Part shown: piece after piece, positions 13,801 through 25,911 of the stretch | Numbering within the stretch: position 1 is the first letter of the stretch | Layout of the letters: every line of letters begins with the position of its first letter | Assembly (NCBI GenBank): GCA_963978895.1 | Contig: OZ022246.1 | Location: forward strand, 1,433,605 to 1,497,604 | Direction of reading: 5' to 3' | Length of the DNA stretch: 64,000 nucleotides | Origin: Erpobdella octoculata | Taxonomy: Eukaryota; Annelida; Clitellata; Hirudinida; Erpobdellidae | The notes under the pieces: model-generated | What the model was told of the DNA's origin: nothing | Database searches by the model: none | What the model saw: only the letters and a program-made list of their open reading frames with translations | Translations under genes and position numbers: made by a program

Positions 13801-16439
13801 TTTATCATTGTATTTGAGAAAACAGAAATAATAATAATAATGATAACAACATTAATAAGAATAATGCTTGAAAATTTTTAAAGTTGGCATAGAATCCAAA
13901 ATAACTTCATAGCCATCAAGACATTTTGTCATCCATTCGTCGATGCCGTAATGCGAATAAGCCTAATAATAATAATATTAATATCAACAACAAAGCAAAC
14001 ACATTCCTAAAAGAACGTCACTAACGGTGAAAGCAAACTTGGTCGTTTTCTCGTTGAGCGTCGGTATGATGTTGATGAGGCATCTCAGTGCGAGGATTCT
14101 TATTGTCTCGTCGGGTGAAGAAGACCACAATTCGATCATTTTCTATGATATTATTAACGATATTTAGAAAGTCTCATCAAAAGCCATTAAGAGAGGGACA
14201 AATCAGGGAATGATAAAATGTATGTATATATGTATGTACATGTATGTACGTACGTATGTATGTCTGTGTGTATATAGGCACGTGTGTTGTTAAAGTTCTG
14301 TCCAACTATATGCGTATGTCAATAAAGATTAGTTTCAGTCAATGCGTGCGCCAATAAACCACGACCAAACAACCTTTAGAAACGGCTTGACGAGCTTCGG
14401 GTAGCAAGCGAAGAAAAGAGTCAACTCGAGTAGATGCTTCATCACCGGTTCTCTACTCTCACCCGATGAAATCTGATCTAACAACTGAAAACGAGAGAGA
14501 TAAATTAATTATAAATAAAGAAAAATTAAACACGTTATTAATCAGCATATAAATTTTTTTATAATAAATCTAACCAGCCTTAAAAACTAGCCGGCAGTGA
14601 AAACTGATTCAATTTAAATTTCCAGCTCATTCATTTCCACGCAACCAACCTGAAGAACATCGAGAAGGTACGGCTTCAACAGGAGTTTGATCTTCTTCCA
14701 CTTGTTGCTCATGGAAGGCAGGACGACCTTTTCCTTTTTCTTCAAGGCGGCAGGAAGCGCGAGGTGCTTCAAGAGTTCGGGCACGAGGTCAACGATGCAG
14801 GTAGATATGATGGCATTGTAGACTGTTGGAATATTATTCAAATTAAATTGGAATTTATCAACATAAAAACCGATGTGATACGTCATATAGATATAAATCA
14901 TCTGCATCATCTATATTTCGTCTATGAATTTTTTTTAGAGTCGTCACAACAACTGTTGTTCTTATGACAGCTGAAACTTCACACAAACTTTGCATAATCA
15001 TTTAAGCACACGCACGCACGCAGATGAATCATTCCGTGCAGCTGGACGCGATCGTCACGTACCGGAAATCGATTCGACGATGTACTTAGACGAAGCCTCT
15101 CCGTCCTTCGGAGGACTGTTGAACCGAACGGCTGCCTTGAACGCTTCCGACAGCTCCTTGAGTCCCTCGTGTAAATTTCCCTGTTTTTTCAAAATGAAAT
15201 TAATTAATAATCATTAAAAATATAATCGTTACTAATTAATGTGATTTAATTAAATGGTAAATTCACTATCATCATTGGTATCCGTATTAAATTAGCTCTT
15301 TCATGTAATTGTGAGCGATCTATAACAGACAAGGTATGACCGATTGTTACAAACAATTTACCTGTATTAAGTTGTTCCACTTTTCAATTAATTTCAAGGT
15401 TACAGCAATCTGTCCCGGCTTCTTTTTCTTTTTGAACGAGTCATCTTTGCAGCTGTCTTTGTCATCGTCGTCGTCATCATCGCCATAAGGTTTTCGACCA
15501 TCATCATCACTGTCCTGTTCTCCTTCATCACTTTCTTCCATTTCAACATCGCTCTTGTCGTCTTCCTCGTCATCACTTTCTCCATCCTCACCATCACCAC
15601 TTCCTTCATCTTCATCACTTCCACCATCTTCTTCATCATCCTCATCACTGATTCCTTCTTCTGAATCCTGTTTTTTGGATGATGGTTTCTAAAATAAAAT
15701 GTAACTTTGCTAACTAATTAGAGTAAATAAAATAGAGGATCCTCCCTTAAATACTCATATATTTAGGCAAATATGTTAAAAAAAAGATAAACCAAATGTA
15801 GTCGGCAAATGCTTCGTTCTTGCTCCTAAAAAAACGGTGCTAAATGAAAAAATCAGAGTTATGGCCAATTCAGATGTGATCAACAAATCAAAGGAAATGC
15901 AAAACATGTATAGTGTAGAAAAATGGAAATACAAGAAACTGACAGTAAAAAAGAAGAAAGTAACAGCAATTAATTTTTAGTCAATTAAATTTTTAATTGA
16001 AAAAAAAATTGCCTCTTTTGAGGTAAATAAATAAAAGTCTATTGTTCCATTTACTTGGAACGAATAAAGGCCATACAACAATAATTCTAGTACATTTTAT
16101 TTTTTTATAAAAACTTTATAAATTTTTAAAAAATTGAAATTTTTGTGCAACAGTGTAACTAAGTAGGCCAGAATGCTACCGTTTTGTTTGTTTACACATT
16201 CCTGCAATTATTGAATGATCATAACAAATTCAGATTTTGCAATTGAATTTATAAAAAAAAACTACTTCTAATTTTTGTCTCTTTCTGGGCCTCTCTTCAT
16301 TTTCCTCTTCACTTTCTTCATCGTCATCGCTCACATCAAAGTCTAGCAATTTTTCATCTTCTTGTTTGAGAAATTCGGCAAATTCAGGATCAATAGTCGA
16401 CAAATTTGCAATAGTCTTTTTTAGTTTTGTTGGTGCCAT
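9552..16439 (-). CDS. NOC2L: Nucleolar complex protein 2 homologue, complete, 16 exons
   Basis: Exons (minus): 16439-16266, 15688-15362, 15180-15063, 14822-14650, 14484-14374, 14142-14026, 13693-13505, 13346-13183, 12625-12514, 12373-12260, 11844-11743, 11333-11190, 10654-10544, 10303-10218, 9956-9906 and 9786-9552. All phases agree and give 775 residues, close to the usual 700-770. NOC2 pairs with NOC1 or NOC3 in nucleolus and nucleoplasm to move pre-60S ribosomal particles toward export. In order: a basic start with DPEFAEFLKQ, a long Asp/Glu-rich low-complexity stretch in exon 2, the conserved HEAT-like Noc2 region from about residue 150 (VTLKLIEKW, NKWKKIKLLLKPYL, PLRFHYVRILIEL, GLYVPVLPILLQ), then Lys-rich and acidic tails. 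The C-terminal half of family members can also regulate p53 and histone acetylation; the sequence does not test this. AATAAA signals follow the stop. No defect is visible. Confidence 0.93.
10743..11045. repeat. (TA)n tract plus dispersed-repeat fragment in NOC2L intron
   Basis: A run of about 60 bp of TA is followed directly by a degenerate repeat phrase (CACACCCGAACCGCTGGAGC, then GGAACGAAATTTTATTTTGC). A fragment with a similar phrase and a CTGA run follows the large (TA)n tract at 25.8 kb. This is a common style of non-autonomous transposon in invertebrates; I cannot assign a class. Confidence 0.5.
11965..12085. repeat. Tandem duplication of about 64 bp in NOC2L intron
   Basis: GGTGTAGCGATAGAATTGAA and GGTGTAGCTATAGATTTGAA each begin a similar segment that continues TGATAAAGATAGA and ends with a GGATA(C/T)GACCAAAA phrase. 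Confidence 0.7.
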
Positions 16440-17179
16440 CTGAAATCAAATTGTACGTCTACACTACCAACGTGGTAATTTGATTATGATTAAAATTAAA
16501 ATAAACAAGACTGACTTAACAATTCAAAATCTATTAATTTAAAATGCGTTTCTTCAAATTCACTTAATTTCAAAGAAGCAATACCTTTTTATAGGGGCGA
16601 TTACTATGTATAAGTACAAAAACGTTTCTAAAATTAAATTCACTGAATTATCGTCACTTTGTTTATATTTTAGATAAGTAAAAAAATTTTTGTAAAATTA
16701 TTTAAAAACAAATAAATAATTAAATTACATAAAAATGTAACAATTACATTTTTAATTATTTTTAAATTTATATTAAATTAGTTGTTTTAACATAAACTGC
16801 AACTTTAACAAAAAAATAATTAGGCAAAAATATTTTTTTATATTTTAAATAATTTTTTTATTTTTAAATTTTTGTTTAAATTCAATTTATGATGTAACAA
16901 CATTATACGTGTTCGTTTGCGGTAAACGAATTCGATTAGTAAAATTGTGGGTCTGTTGACGCGAATGTCTAGTTACGGTAAAGAAGGGTTATTTTCGTAT
17001 GAAATTTGCTAAAATGTCATTTTAAATGTTATATCATTGTTTTTTAGTCGAGATTGCATGTTAATTTATCGCTTTTTATTAGCTTTCCCACTGAATTGCC
17101 ACAAACAGACCGACCAGACCAGACCCTACGTAAGTGCCCAGTTAGTAATTTAGCTGGTTAAAGAAATTAAAAGCTGGTA
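16440..17179. promoter_or_regulatory. Shared divergent promoter region, NOC2L / MCPH1
   Basis: The NOC2L and MCPH1 start codons face away from each other across 740 bp, so this interval must hold both 5' UTRs and, unless there are distant 5' exons, both promoters. It is very AT-rich with no coding signal. A GC-richer stretch at about 16,900-17,000 and 17,090-17,140 is the best place for initiation. No TATA box can be picked out against this background. Confidence 0.55.
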
Positions 17180-20100
17180 ATGGGTTCGGATAAAGAAGAG
17201 ACTGAGGCTAAGCCGGAGGTGGTGACCGATTCTTCCGTAGAAAACATGCCGCAAAAGGCTGCTTCCGAGTCTGAAGTCTTGAAAGGTTTTAAAATTAATT
17301 AATTATTGTAATTTTATATTACTTACTTACTAATACTAACCGACGGTTTTACCGAATCCCAGCTGTTAACGGTCTGAAAACTAACTATACAAAATTAGTA
17401 TTGAATGTCTTAAGGTGGAATCATGCGCAAGAATGAATCGAGTTAATTTTTTAACTGATGCTGAAGCCCATAGTAATGTTGACACATGGACATGATACCT
17501 AACGGATTTTGAACACACCTTATTTGTCATATGTCAACAGTATCAAGATAAATATTTTACTGAGTTTATTAATTAATTATTTCTTGAAAAAGTGGGCTTA
17601 AGGCTTAAGAGATTGGATTGAATTGATCAACTTTATTGATTGCCTAATAGACTAATGTAACTCTCTCTCTACAACTGCCTATCTCTATCTGAATGTAGGA
17701 ATCTGCTTTACATTCTTATATAAACTCATTAAATATACATTTTGCACCATTTTTTAATAGTTTTTCCCATTTAATCAAGTTACACTGGGTTCCTCTTGAG
17801 TACAGGGACCGACCCGGGGGGCGGGGAATGCATTCCACCCACCACACCAGGAATTCCTGGACCCCCCCCTGCTTGAGTACAGATTAATTTTTAAAACATC
17901 CTGTTTGATGTTTATAACCATTAAGACTACATCTCTCTCTATTTAAAAAAATTTTGTTTCTGAACCTGAACAATCTAATCTGCAATTTTCCTTCTCTTAA
18001 TGTATGTATCTCAATCCTAATAAAGACTTTTTTGTTCATCTTTATTATTTTTTGTACTCATATTTATGTAGCCATTTTTTCACTCTCTTTTAACTTCGGT
18101 GTCATTGACTGCTCTCAGAAGGGAGAGATGTCGTTATTTCCTAGCAGAGCATTTTTAGCTTCAGTTAAACATTCCATAGCGATTCTTTACTTTAAGTTAC
18201 TTGGCAGATTTACAGTTAGGTAAAAAGTTAGTAGCGAGGATAAACTTCGCCAGACATGCCACTAAGGTATAATAAATGATCATCTACTAACAATTGTATT
18301 TTTTCTCTTAGTTTGCAAATTTCAATTGGTATAATTCATTACCTAAATAGAATTAAAAGTTATCAAGCATTAAACGAGTATTACTTACCTAGTTCTGTCT
18401 CTTATAAACGATCGCACATTCGAATCCGCTAGGCGTCGTGGTCCTAGTCGACGTAAGATGTGGAAGGGAAGACTGGAGCGATTCCATAGAAGTCCAGCTG
18501 GTCAGACTGGGCGCCAGGACCGTCGAGACCTTCGTCTCCGACCTGACCCACGTCGTCTTCAAGGACGGGCACAGGAGGACCCTGAATGCCGCGTTGAGGC
18601 GCAAAGTTCACCTGGTCAACGTTCTCTGGATAGACAGGTGTCATAGTATTAATTGATTGTATTTTAATTCAATTAAATTAGTTAAATTAATTGATAGTAT
18701 TAATTGATTGTATTTTAATTAAATTAGTTAAATTATTTGATAATTGAACAAATTGATTGTATTTTAATTAAATTAGTTAAATTAATTGATAGTTGAATGA
18801 ATTGATGGTAATAATTGTTTGTATTTTAATTAAACTAAATTAGTTAAATTAATTGATAGTATTTCAATTAAATTGAATCAGTTAAATTAATTGATTTATT
18901 TTAATTCAATTAAATTAGTTAAATTAATTGAACATTGCTTTTCGTTATCTTTTCAGCTGCAGGACTAAGATGTACCGGGACAATGAGGAGAATTTCAAAG
19001 TGATCATACCAGAAAAACCTATTGATAAACCTTGGTATGTCAAGCGGGTTGAGGTAAGACGTCATCTTGATGCTGTTAAGTCATTAAAGAGAGCAAATAT
19101 TTAGATATAAATTGCTGGTTTTTGGGGTCGATAATTTATCGTAACCCCGAAAAAAATGCTCCAACTGCGTTAGAATAAAAATTTGTTTATGCGTAGAAGA
19201 TGAAAGAGCGATGAAAAAAAAAGTTATTGACTGCGTAAATCATTGGTTTTGTACATTTGATCTTCATTTTATGTCCTTTTTTTAACTTTCAGCAGAAACA
19301 CAAGTACCTGCTCGACCAAAAGCCCGATCCGTGGGAGGAACTGAACGGAGTGAAGTCGACTCCGCCAGTTTCTCGGACACCGGCGCCGAAGAAAGCTACG
19401 ATCGATTCTTACTTTGCCAGCAATAGTGCAGGGGTAAACTTCATGATTTGATTTGAACTTGTTACTTTTTATAATATAAGATCGGAGGCTCTATGGCGTT
19501 GCCTTAAACCAGCTCCAGTAAGAGTGAGACACCAGTTAGTTATTTTCGTATTAAAATATCGGTTGTAATTCAAATAAAGAGTATTTATAATCGTTTATCG
19601 ATGATGCGGCATGAAATGTTTACGTCTCTTTGCTTATAAAAGTTTTTCGGTAACTTTCTTTCAGAGTGCGAGCGCATCGAAGACTGCCACGGTAACCCCA
19701 TTGGGTGGAAGGAACACACGACGGAGATCCAAACTGCTGCTGAACAACAACAACGGTGAGTGAGCGGACTTGTTTTCATCTCCGCCGTTCCTGATTTGTA
19801 CTACGACCGATTTGAGTCGAGTCGTTTATAATCTATCGCATTTCTTTCGGAAAAATTCAGTTTTCCTCGGTTTCGAGTTATTCATTTCCATTTTTGTTTT
19901 TTTTTATCCCGCACAGTCAACCAGCCGGAGACGGAAAACGTGGAAAAGACGGCAGACGAAGACAGCGGTGACTACATCGACCATTTATTCAGTAAGTGAA
20001 TCGATGCCGTGTGAATAATCTTGCTTAACTGATTATTAATTTAAAAATTAGATTTTATAATTTTGTTTAAGCAAATAATGTTAATTATTTAAATAAAATA

Positions 20101-23100
20101 TTTAAATAATTTATTCGAATAAATTATTGAAATCTTGAGAGTCAAAGAACTCCGTCCGTTCACATTTGGTTTTTACTTCCAGGTCGCATCGACACTCCCA
20201 ACGGTCCTTCCGCCGTGGAGGCTATCACCGAGAGTCTTTCTGTGTTAAAAAGGCGTTACAACCACCTGGACAGTTTCCGCAATCGGCAGAACTCTCCGAT
20301 GAGCAGCGCGTGCAGCTCCGCGTACGACGACGAGGACGCCCCGTACATCCCGCTCATGGAGCGCTGTCGGGCGAAGCAGCTCGTGGCGGCGAACGGAGGC
20401 GGAAGCACGCCGACCGCGAGCAACGAGGAGCAGATCAGTAAGCCTTCGTTTTCGGCTCCGTCCTGCTTGAAGTCGTCTCAGTCCTCGGCGGAAGAAAAAC
20501 CGAGCGCCAAAAAAAGGAAGAGCTCGATTGGTACTACCAGCCAGAATAAAAGGATGAAACTGGACGACGATGACGACGACAGTCTCGAGAAGCGAGTCCA
20601 GAAACGGCGATCTTCAAAATTTTCAGCGGAATCTACTCCGACCAGTGGCATGTCGCGTCGGCGGAGCGAGAGACTGGTTTTGAAGAGCTCCAATTTGAGC
20701 TCCAGCCAGTCGTCGAACAACAGCGATGACATTTTCGGGTTTTGCAGCTCGCACGAGAGCGACGATGCGACTCCCGAGAAGAAGAAGAAGAAGATGGCTG
20801 GTCTCAGAAATCACGACGTTGCCATCCATCAGGGTAAGGACGCTATCAAGACATCTACCGAGCTTTGTTCTACTTCGCAAGAGAAGATCGTGTCTAATAA
20901 GAGCAATCATCGTGCCAACCTCGGCACTCATACAATCAAAGAGGAAGAAGCAGAAATCGAGTCTACGGACAGCAAAAGCAGCTGCGAGAGGAACGCCCGT
21001 GTGAAGAACGGTCACGTTGACGTCAACGATGCCAATGTTAAAGCGCTGTTACCACAAACCACTTTGCCAAAAAGTGATGACAGTGGCAATTCACAAACTG
21101 CTCTGCTGCAGAGTAACAGCACAGGCAAATCACAAGCCACTCAGCTGCAGAGTAACAGCAGTAGCAAATCACAAGCCACTCAGCTGCAGAGTAACAGCAG
21201 TGGCAAATCACAAGCTACTCAGCTGCAGAGTAACAGCAGTGGCAAATCACAAGCTACTCAGCTGCAGAGTAACAACAGTGGCACATCACAAGCTACTCTG
21301 CCCGGCTCTTTCGGCCAAGGAGCATCTAACCAGCAAGTGCAGCGGAAGAGGAAGCCCGAAAAGAAGGACGTCGTGAGGCGCACTCCGGGAGAATCTCCCT
21401 CTCCGCTCAAGAGCAAATCCATCCTCAACTACTTTTCGCCTTTTGCCGGTACCGTTTTGAGCGACGAAGCGGATCCTCTCCTACTGGACGATCGTCCGCC
21501 GTCCCAGGAAAGCAGTGTTTTGGTTTCTACGAACTTGCACCAATGGTAATCCCGCTTGCTGGACTTGGTTTTTTTGTTTACCCATGCATTCATGGCGCCC
21601 TCTTGTGACGCTCAATCTATCCATGCAGATAAGATTATTATTGTCAATTATAATTACAATAAACATTTTTAAATTGTTTTCACACAAAAATATCTTTTGT
21701 TTATTTATTAATATTTAACACATCTGCGATAAAGGTGTCTTCGCCACTATTGCGGTAGTTTACTATATTTAAAAGACGTTGGTAAACGTGAAATTATGTG
21801 CCTACGAGTTTGCGACTCTAGCTGCGTCGTTCTCAGGGATGTGTTTTGGTTGTGTGCGCCTACACTGTGGCTAGTATGTTGGCGATATTTATCTCTTTTT
21901 TTCCTTCTTGAACAACATGCATTTTATTTGGATCACTTTCAATTTAACATTCTGTTTTTGTTAATTTTGGAATCTATTTAATATTTCTTTCGATTTTGTT
22001 GAATAAAAGTGAATACCAGAAAAAAACAACCTTGGTAGCAGTGTATCTTCTTATCGAAACCGGGAAGAATTTATGTATTTCGACAGTCGCACGGCGGGCA
22101 ATATTTTGCACTTCGATGCGGAACAAAAAGTAGACATTCTTGTCTCGTTAAAAAAAAACAAAAAAGTTAATTTGCTTATTTATTCTCGGACAGTTTTGTA
22201 ATAAATTGAATAAAAACCCTTTCGTCTCGCTCATTTTCAACTTGTTTTCGAGAGCGAATTTTTGAAACCGATTATGACTAAAAAAAATGTTTTTAAATAT
22301 TAAAAAAAAAATTTGTATTATTCATCGTAAGGGAGAAAGACATCATGAGGTCTGCCGTTAAAGAACTCCGTTCGTTCTCCTTGTCCGAGGAGGTCACCAG
22401 CGGGTGTGTGGTCGTGACCGGCAGTAGGAGAAGGACGCTGAAGATTCTGAACGGGATTGCCTTGGGATGTTGGATTGTTAAGTTCTCCTGGGTTCGTATG
22501 ATTTTGTAAATTTACCGTTTTTTAAGATGTTAAGGTTTTATTCGTTACCTCAAGAGACCCAATTGTACTCGGTCTTATGAGGGGTTGTCTAGAGCTCTTC
22601 AGTCTGATTTCCTGGCGTACTTTAGGCTGCCGACTGAATATTATCCTTCAAACCGTGATGAAAGATAGTTAGCGCTCTTGTAAATATTGGTCATGTTGTA
22701 GCTTTCGTCTCAGTTCTTCTCTGTCGACAAGTGTTTGGTCTTATTATATAGATTAAGATGTCGTTTTTATTTTTAAATTTTACTTTTCAAGATCCAAGAA
22801 TCTCGTCGGGAAGGCAGGTGGCTGGACCTGAATCGCTACGAGGCTGCAAATTATTTCCCAGCCTGTCAAGTAATAGTTTCATAATTATGTCTACTTCTTT
22901 AGCGTGTAACTTTTTACGCCCCCCTCGTAATTACCGTCTCATCATTGTAATGAATGTAATTTTCTCGATAGTGATTCAGCGATTTGTTGTGATTTTCGTT
23001 ATCCGACCAGGAGAACAGGATCGAGAGAACGGAGCGGCGCGGGAAAGAAAATTACTCGAGGAATTTGTTTTCGTGCTGCGGCAGCATCTATTTAGCTCCT

Positions 23101-23893
23101 GGCTGTGATCCAGAGAATGAGGAGCTAGAACGATTGATCGTCACGTGCAGAGGAAGGGTTGGTTGACTCTTGAAGTGATCTATCACGTTTAATCAATAAA
23201 ATATGATTCTAACTGGTCATTTTAATGACGAACTACTATCTATTGGTCGATCACGGTTTTTACAAACTCGGACGATCGCATTTATAGAATTTTTTATAAT
23301 ATTTTAACATAACAAAAAAGTATGATAATGATTGGCACAAACTATGAGTCTCTATGCCCGCATCTAAAATGAATAGAGAGAAATCATATCACTATAATAA
23401 AAAGTCTGGTTTATAGTTATGTAGAAGATCGTTGGTTTCGAAGTGACAGTCTAATAATCTTTTAAATTCATTTGTATTCATATTTTCATTTTGCTGCCGC
23501 CATATGCATTCGAATGAACATTTTTTTTTATTACCGATTCAGATATCCAGCAGCCTCAGAAAGGCGCAGATATGTATCGGCAAGCCGCTTAGGAGGGCCA
23601 CTATCAACGTCAGCGAGAAATGGGTGCTAGGTATGTCCGCTACAAATTCTGGGTGGGGGGGGCTTGTTATTATGTTTTGTGCGAATGTCGTTTAAGACGT
23701 TTCATTGTACTGGAAATATTTTTGGAGAGCAAGACATTTCTATATTCTACTAGACGGTCGGTCGTGCCCGTGTAACAAAGTACTCGGTGTGATGATTGTA
23801 GATGAATGCGTTTTATGATAATTTAACTTTTTCTCTACAGATTCAATAACAGAAAACAGATGTCTAGAGTTTGGTCCTTATTTGCTGAAATGA
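17180..23893 (+). CDS. MCPH1: Microcephalin, complete, 12 exons
   Basis: Exons: 17180-17285, 18433-18637, 18957-19053, 19293-19433, 19665-19755, 19917-19991, 20183-21545, 22332-22491, 22792-22869, 23011-23157, 23543-23630 and 23841-23893, all in phase, giving 867 residues (human about 835). Microcephalin is a nuclear BRCT protein that delays chromosome condensation and recruits repair factors to damaged DNA. BRCT1 spans about 36-110 (LVDVRCGREDW, THVVFKDGHRRT, VNVLWIDRC). The middle is Ser/Lys-rich and disordered and includes basic clusters and five 13-residue repeats near 546-611. BRCT2 is about 683-770 (LVSTNLHQWEKD, TSGCVVVTG, RRTLKILNGIALGCWIVKF) and BRCT3 about 785-867 (NLFSCCGSIYLAP, RRATINVSEKWVLDSI). 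Exon 4 has a tandem CAGCAG acceptor. Exons 3-7 have a downstream copy at 25.9-27.45 kb. The BRCT order and exon junctions make the call secure. Confidence 0.93.
17806..17871. mobile_element. 66-bp GC-rich insertion with 11-bp target duplication
   Basis: CTTGAGTACAG occurs at 17795-17805 and again at 17872-17882. The 66 bp between are strongly GC-rich in a very AT-rich intron and contain the palindromes GGAATGCATTCC and AGGAATTCCT. This looks like a tiny non-autonomous insertion. Similar GAATT(C/T)CTGGA phrases beside G or C runs occur near 59.8 kb and 63.2 kb. Confidence 0.55.
18645..18945. repeat. AT-rich tandem repeat, MCPH1 intron 2
   Basis: Irregular repeats of phrases such as TTGATAGTATTAATTGATTG and AATTAAATTAGTTAAATTA fill the intron up to the exon 3 acceptor. 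The same repeat is at the upstream boundary of the MCPH1 copy near 25.9 kb, so the duplication breakpoint lies within it. Confidence 0.8.
21090..21300 (+). repeat. 39-bp coding tandem repeat in MCPH1
   Basis: Five in-frame copies of a 39-bp unit encode a 13-residue repeat of the form SGKSQATQLQSNS in the disordered middle of MCPH1. The third and fourth copies are nearly identical at DNA level, so the array is young and could vary in copy number between individuals. Confidence 0.9.
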
Positions 23894-24847
23894 ATGCGTG
23901 TGAATATATTTTTATTTTTCGTTTAATGAATTGTTTTTATTTGAGTTTTTTTTCTTTAAATCCCTCGAAGATGTGGAATGAAGGAAGTCGAGAAAGTGTG
24001 TGATTTTAAAATCGGACACGTTTTTTTATAGTTGTTTTTTTTTTATTTTAGACATCTTTTTATTGTTGTTATTTATTTTTTTTTTGGCTTTTATTTGTTT
24101 ATAATAATTTAGATGAACAAACCTGTGAAAGCGTAAACTCTTCCTGACGTGTATTGCTTTTTTTTTAGTCTTCTCCATTTTCATAGTTCTTCGATCTATT
24201 AAGCCAAGCCCGTTATAAGTTCATCGGAAAAAGGTAGGCTGTGAAGAAGCATTTTTTTTCTATGTGCGTTGAAGCCTACAAAAAATTTTCCTGTAGGGAA
24301 AACAGGGAAACCTTCATGTAAGCTTGATGTGTTTTTGCGTCTTGGATAGTTTCAAGCTACAATGTGACATAGGCAGTAGTAGAAAGCTCATAGTCTCAAT
24401 AGAACCAGATGTGTGTAATCAAACTATCGAGCGTAAATAATGTCGAACGCCATACTATTAATATGTTGGTATTAGTTGTATTTTATTGGTTTATTTTTCG
24501 GGCCGATTTTGGACAGTGGTGCTGAACAAATTTGATAATAAAAGGACATCTGGTGAGTCTTAAAACACCTGGTGTAAAGGACTATAAACTATAATAATAA
24601 TAATTGCAATACGAAGTTAAGCGCTTTTTACGACGAGGCGTGTTGTGTGGGTTTGGTCAAAGCTGGCAAAAAACATTTATTGAGCAAAAAAAATGTTTAA
24701 AAATAAAAAAACTTAAAATAAGGGTTTTTATCGCAAACGTGTTTACAAAGGGGAGGGGGACAGTTAAGTAAGGAGTTTTCTGAAAAGTTTACGAGCCACA
24801 AAAATCGAGGCTAAAAAACAGTTTAAGCAACAATTAGTAATATCAAA
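23894..24847. other. MCPH1 3' flank, no gene
   Basis: T-rich sequence with no coding signal. Another copy of the dispersed retroposon tail is at 24556-24600 (CTTAAAACACCTGGTGTAAA, ending in an ATAATAATA run). An AATAAA lies near 24,537, far from the stop; a nearer signal is not obvious. Confidence 0.55.
24556..24600 (+). repeat. Dispersed retroposon tail, copy 4
   Basis: CTTAAAACACCTGGTGTAAA then GGACTATAAACTATAATAAT, the cleanest copy in the window. It ends in an (ATA)n run, as SINE and LINE 3' ends often do. Confidence 0.85.
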
Positions 24848-25180
24848 CTATAAGACATTTAATTTGAACCAATTTATTACAATAACCAATTCAGTCGCCT
24901 TTTTTGCAAAAAAAATGTCAATGACGGCTTCTTCATTAATGGGAAGGTCGCGATTGATCGTCATCTGGGCAAACCCATTCAGCCTTGCCTGGCCCATTGT
25001 GGTGCGTAGATATGATTTAAGTCTGTGCATAGTTGAGAAGGATCTCTCGGCTGTCGCGGAAGACAGGGGCAACGTGATGAAGAGTTTCAGCAGCGTATTT
25101 ATCTGGGGGTTAACGGATTCCCCCAGCCCCCCTGACTGCGCCCCTGCTGAGTATGGTTGTTCTGTAAAATGGGACCACAA
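24848..25180 (-). pseudogene. hAT transposase C-terminal dimerisation fragment
   Basis: An open stretch of about 110 codons contains SSATAERSFSTMHRLKSYLR followed by TTMGQARLNGFAQMTINRDL. This is the hAT C-terminal dimerisation motif of the ZMYM1/ZBED-type transposases. The catalytic DDE part and the zinc finger are absent upstream, so this is a 5'-truncated remnant. It lies between MCPH1 and its partial copy. No terminal repeats were found around it. Confidence 0.8.
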
Positions 25181-25390
25181 GTGAGTAAAAGTAACTTTTA
25201 AATAATTTTTTTTTCAACAAAGTTTTAGCGTAGGCACTTGTTGTTTTATCTACAATTTTCTATCCAACTGCAGAAAATTTGATAGAAATTTTATATTTCA
25301 TAGCTTCATCAGTGAAACTACAAAGTGAAACTAATCGGGCAATAATCGGCCCGATTATGCGTGCACCGATTAATCGGGCCCAGCCACAAG

Positions 25391-25910
<520 letters not shown>

Positions 25911-25911
25911 T

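Noticed and set aside
13890..13970. Possible extra NOC2L exon (AYSHYGIDEWMTKCLDG) after an AG
   Set aside because: Exon 6 joins exon 7 at 13693 in frame and in line with the family without it. It has no good donor.
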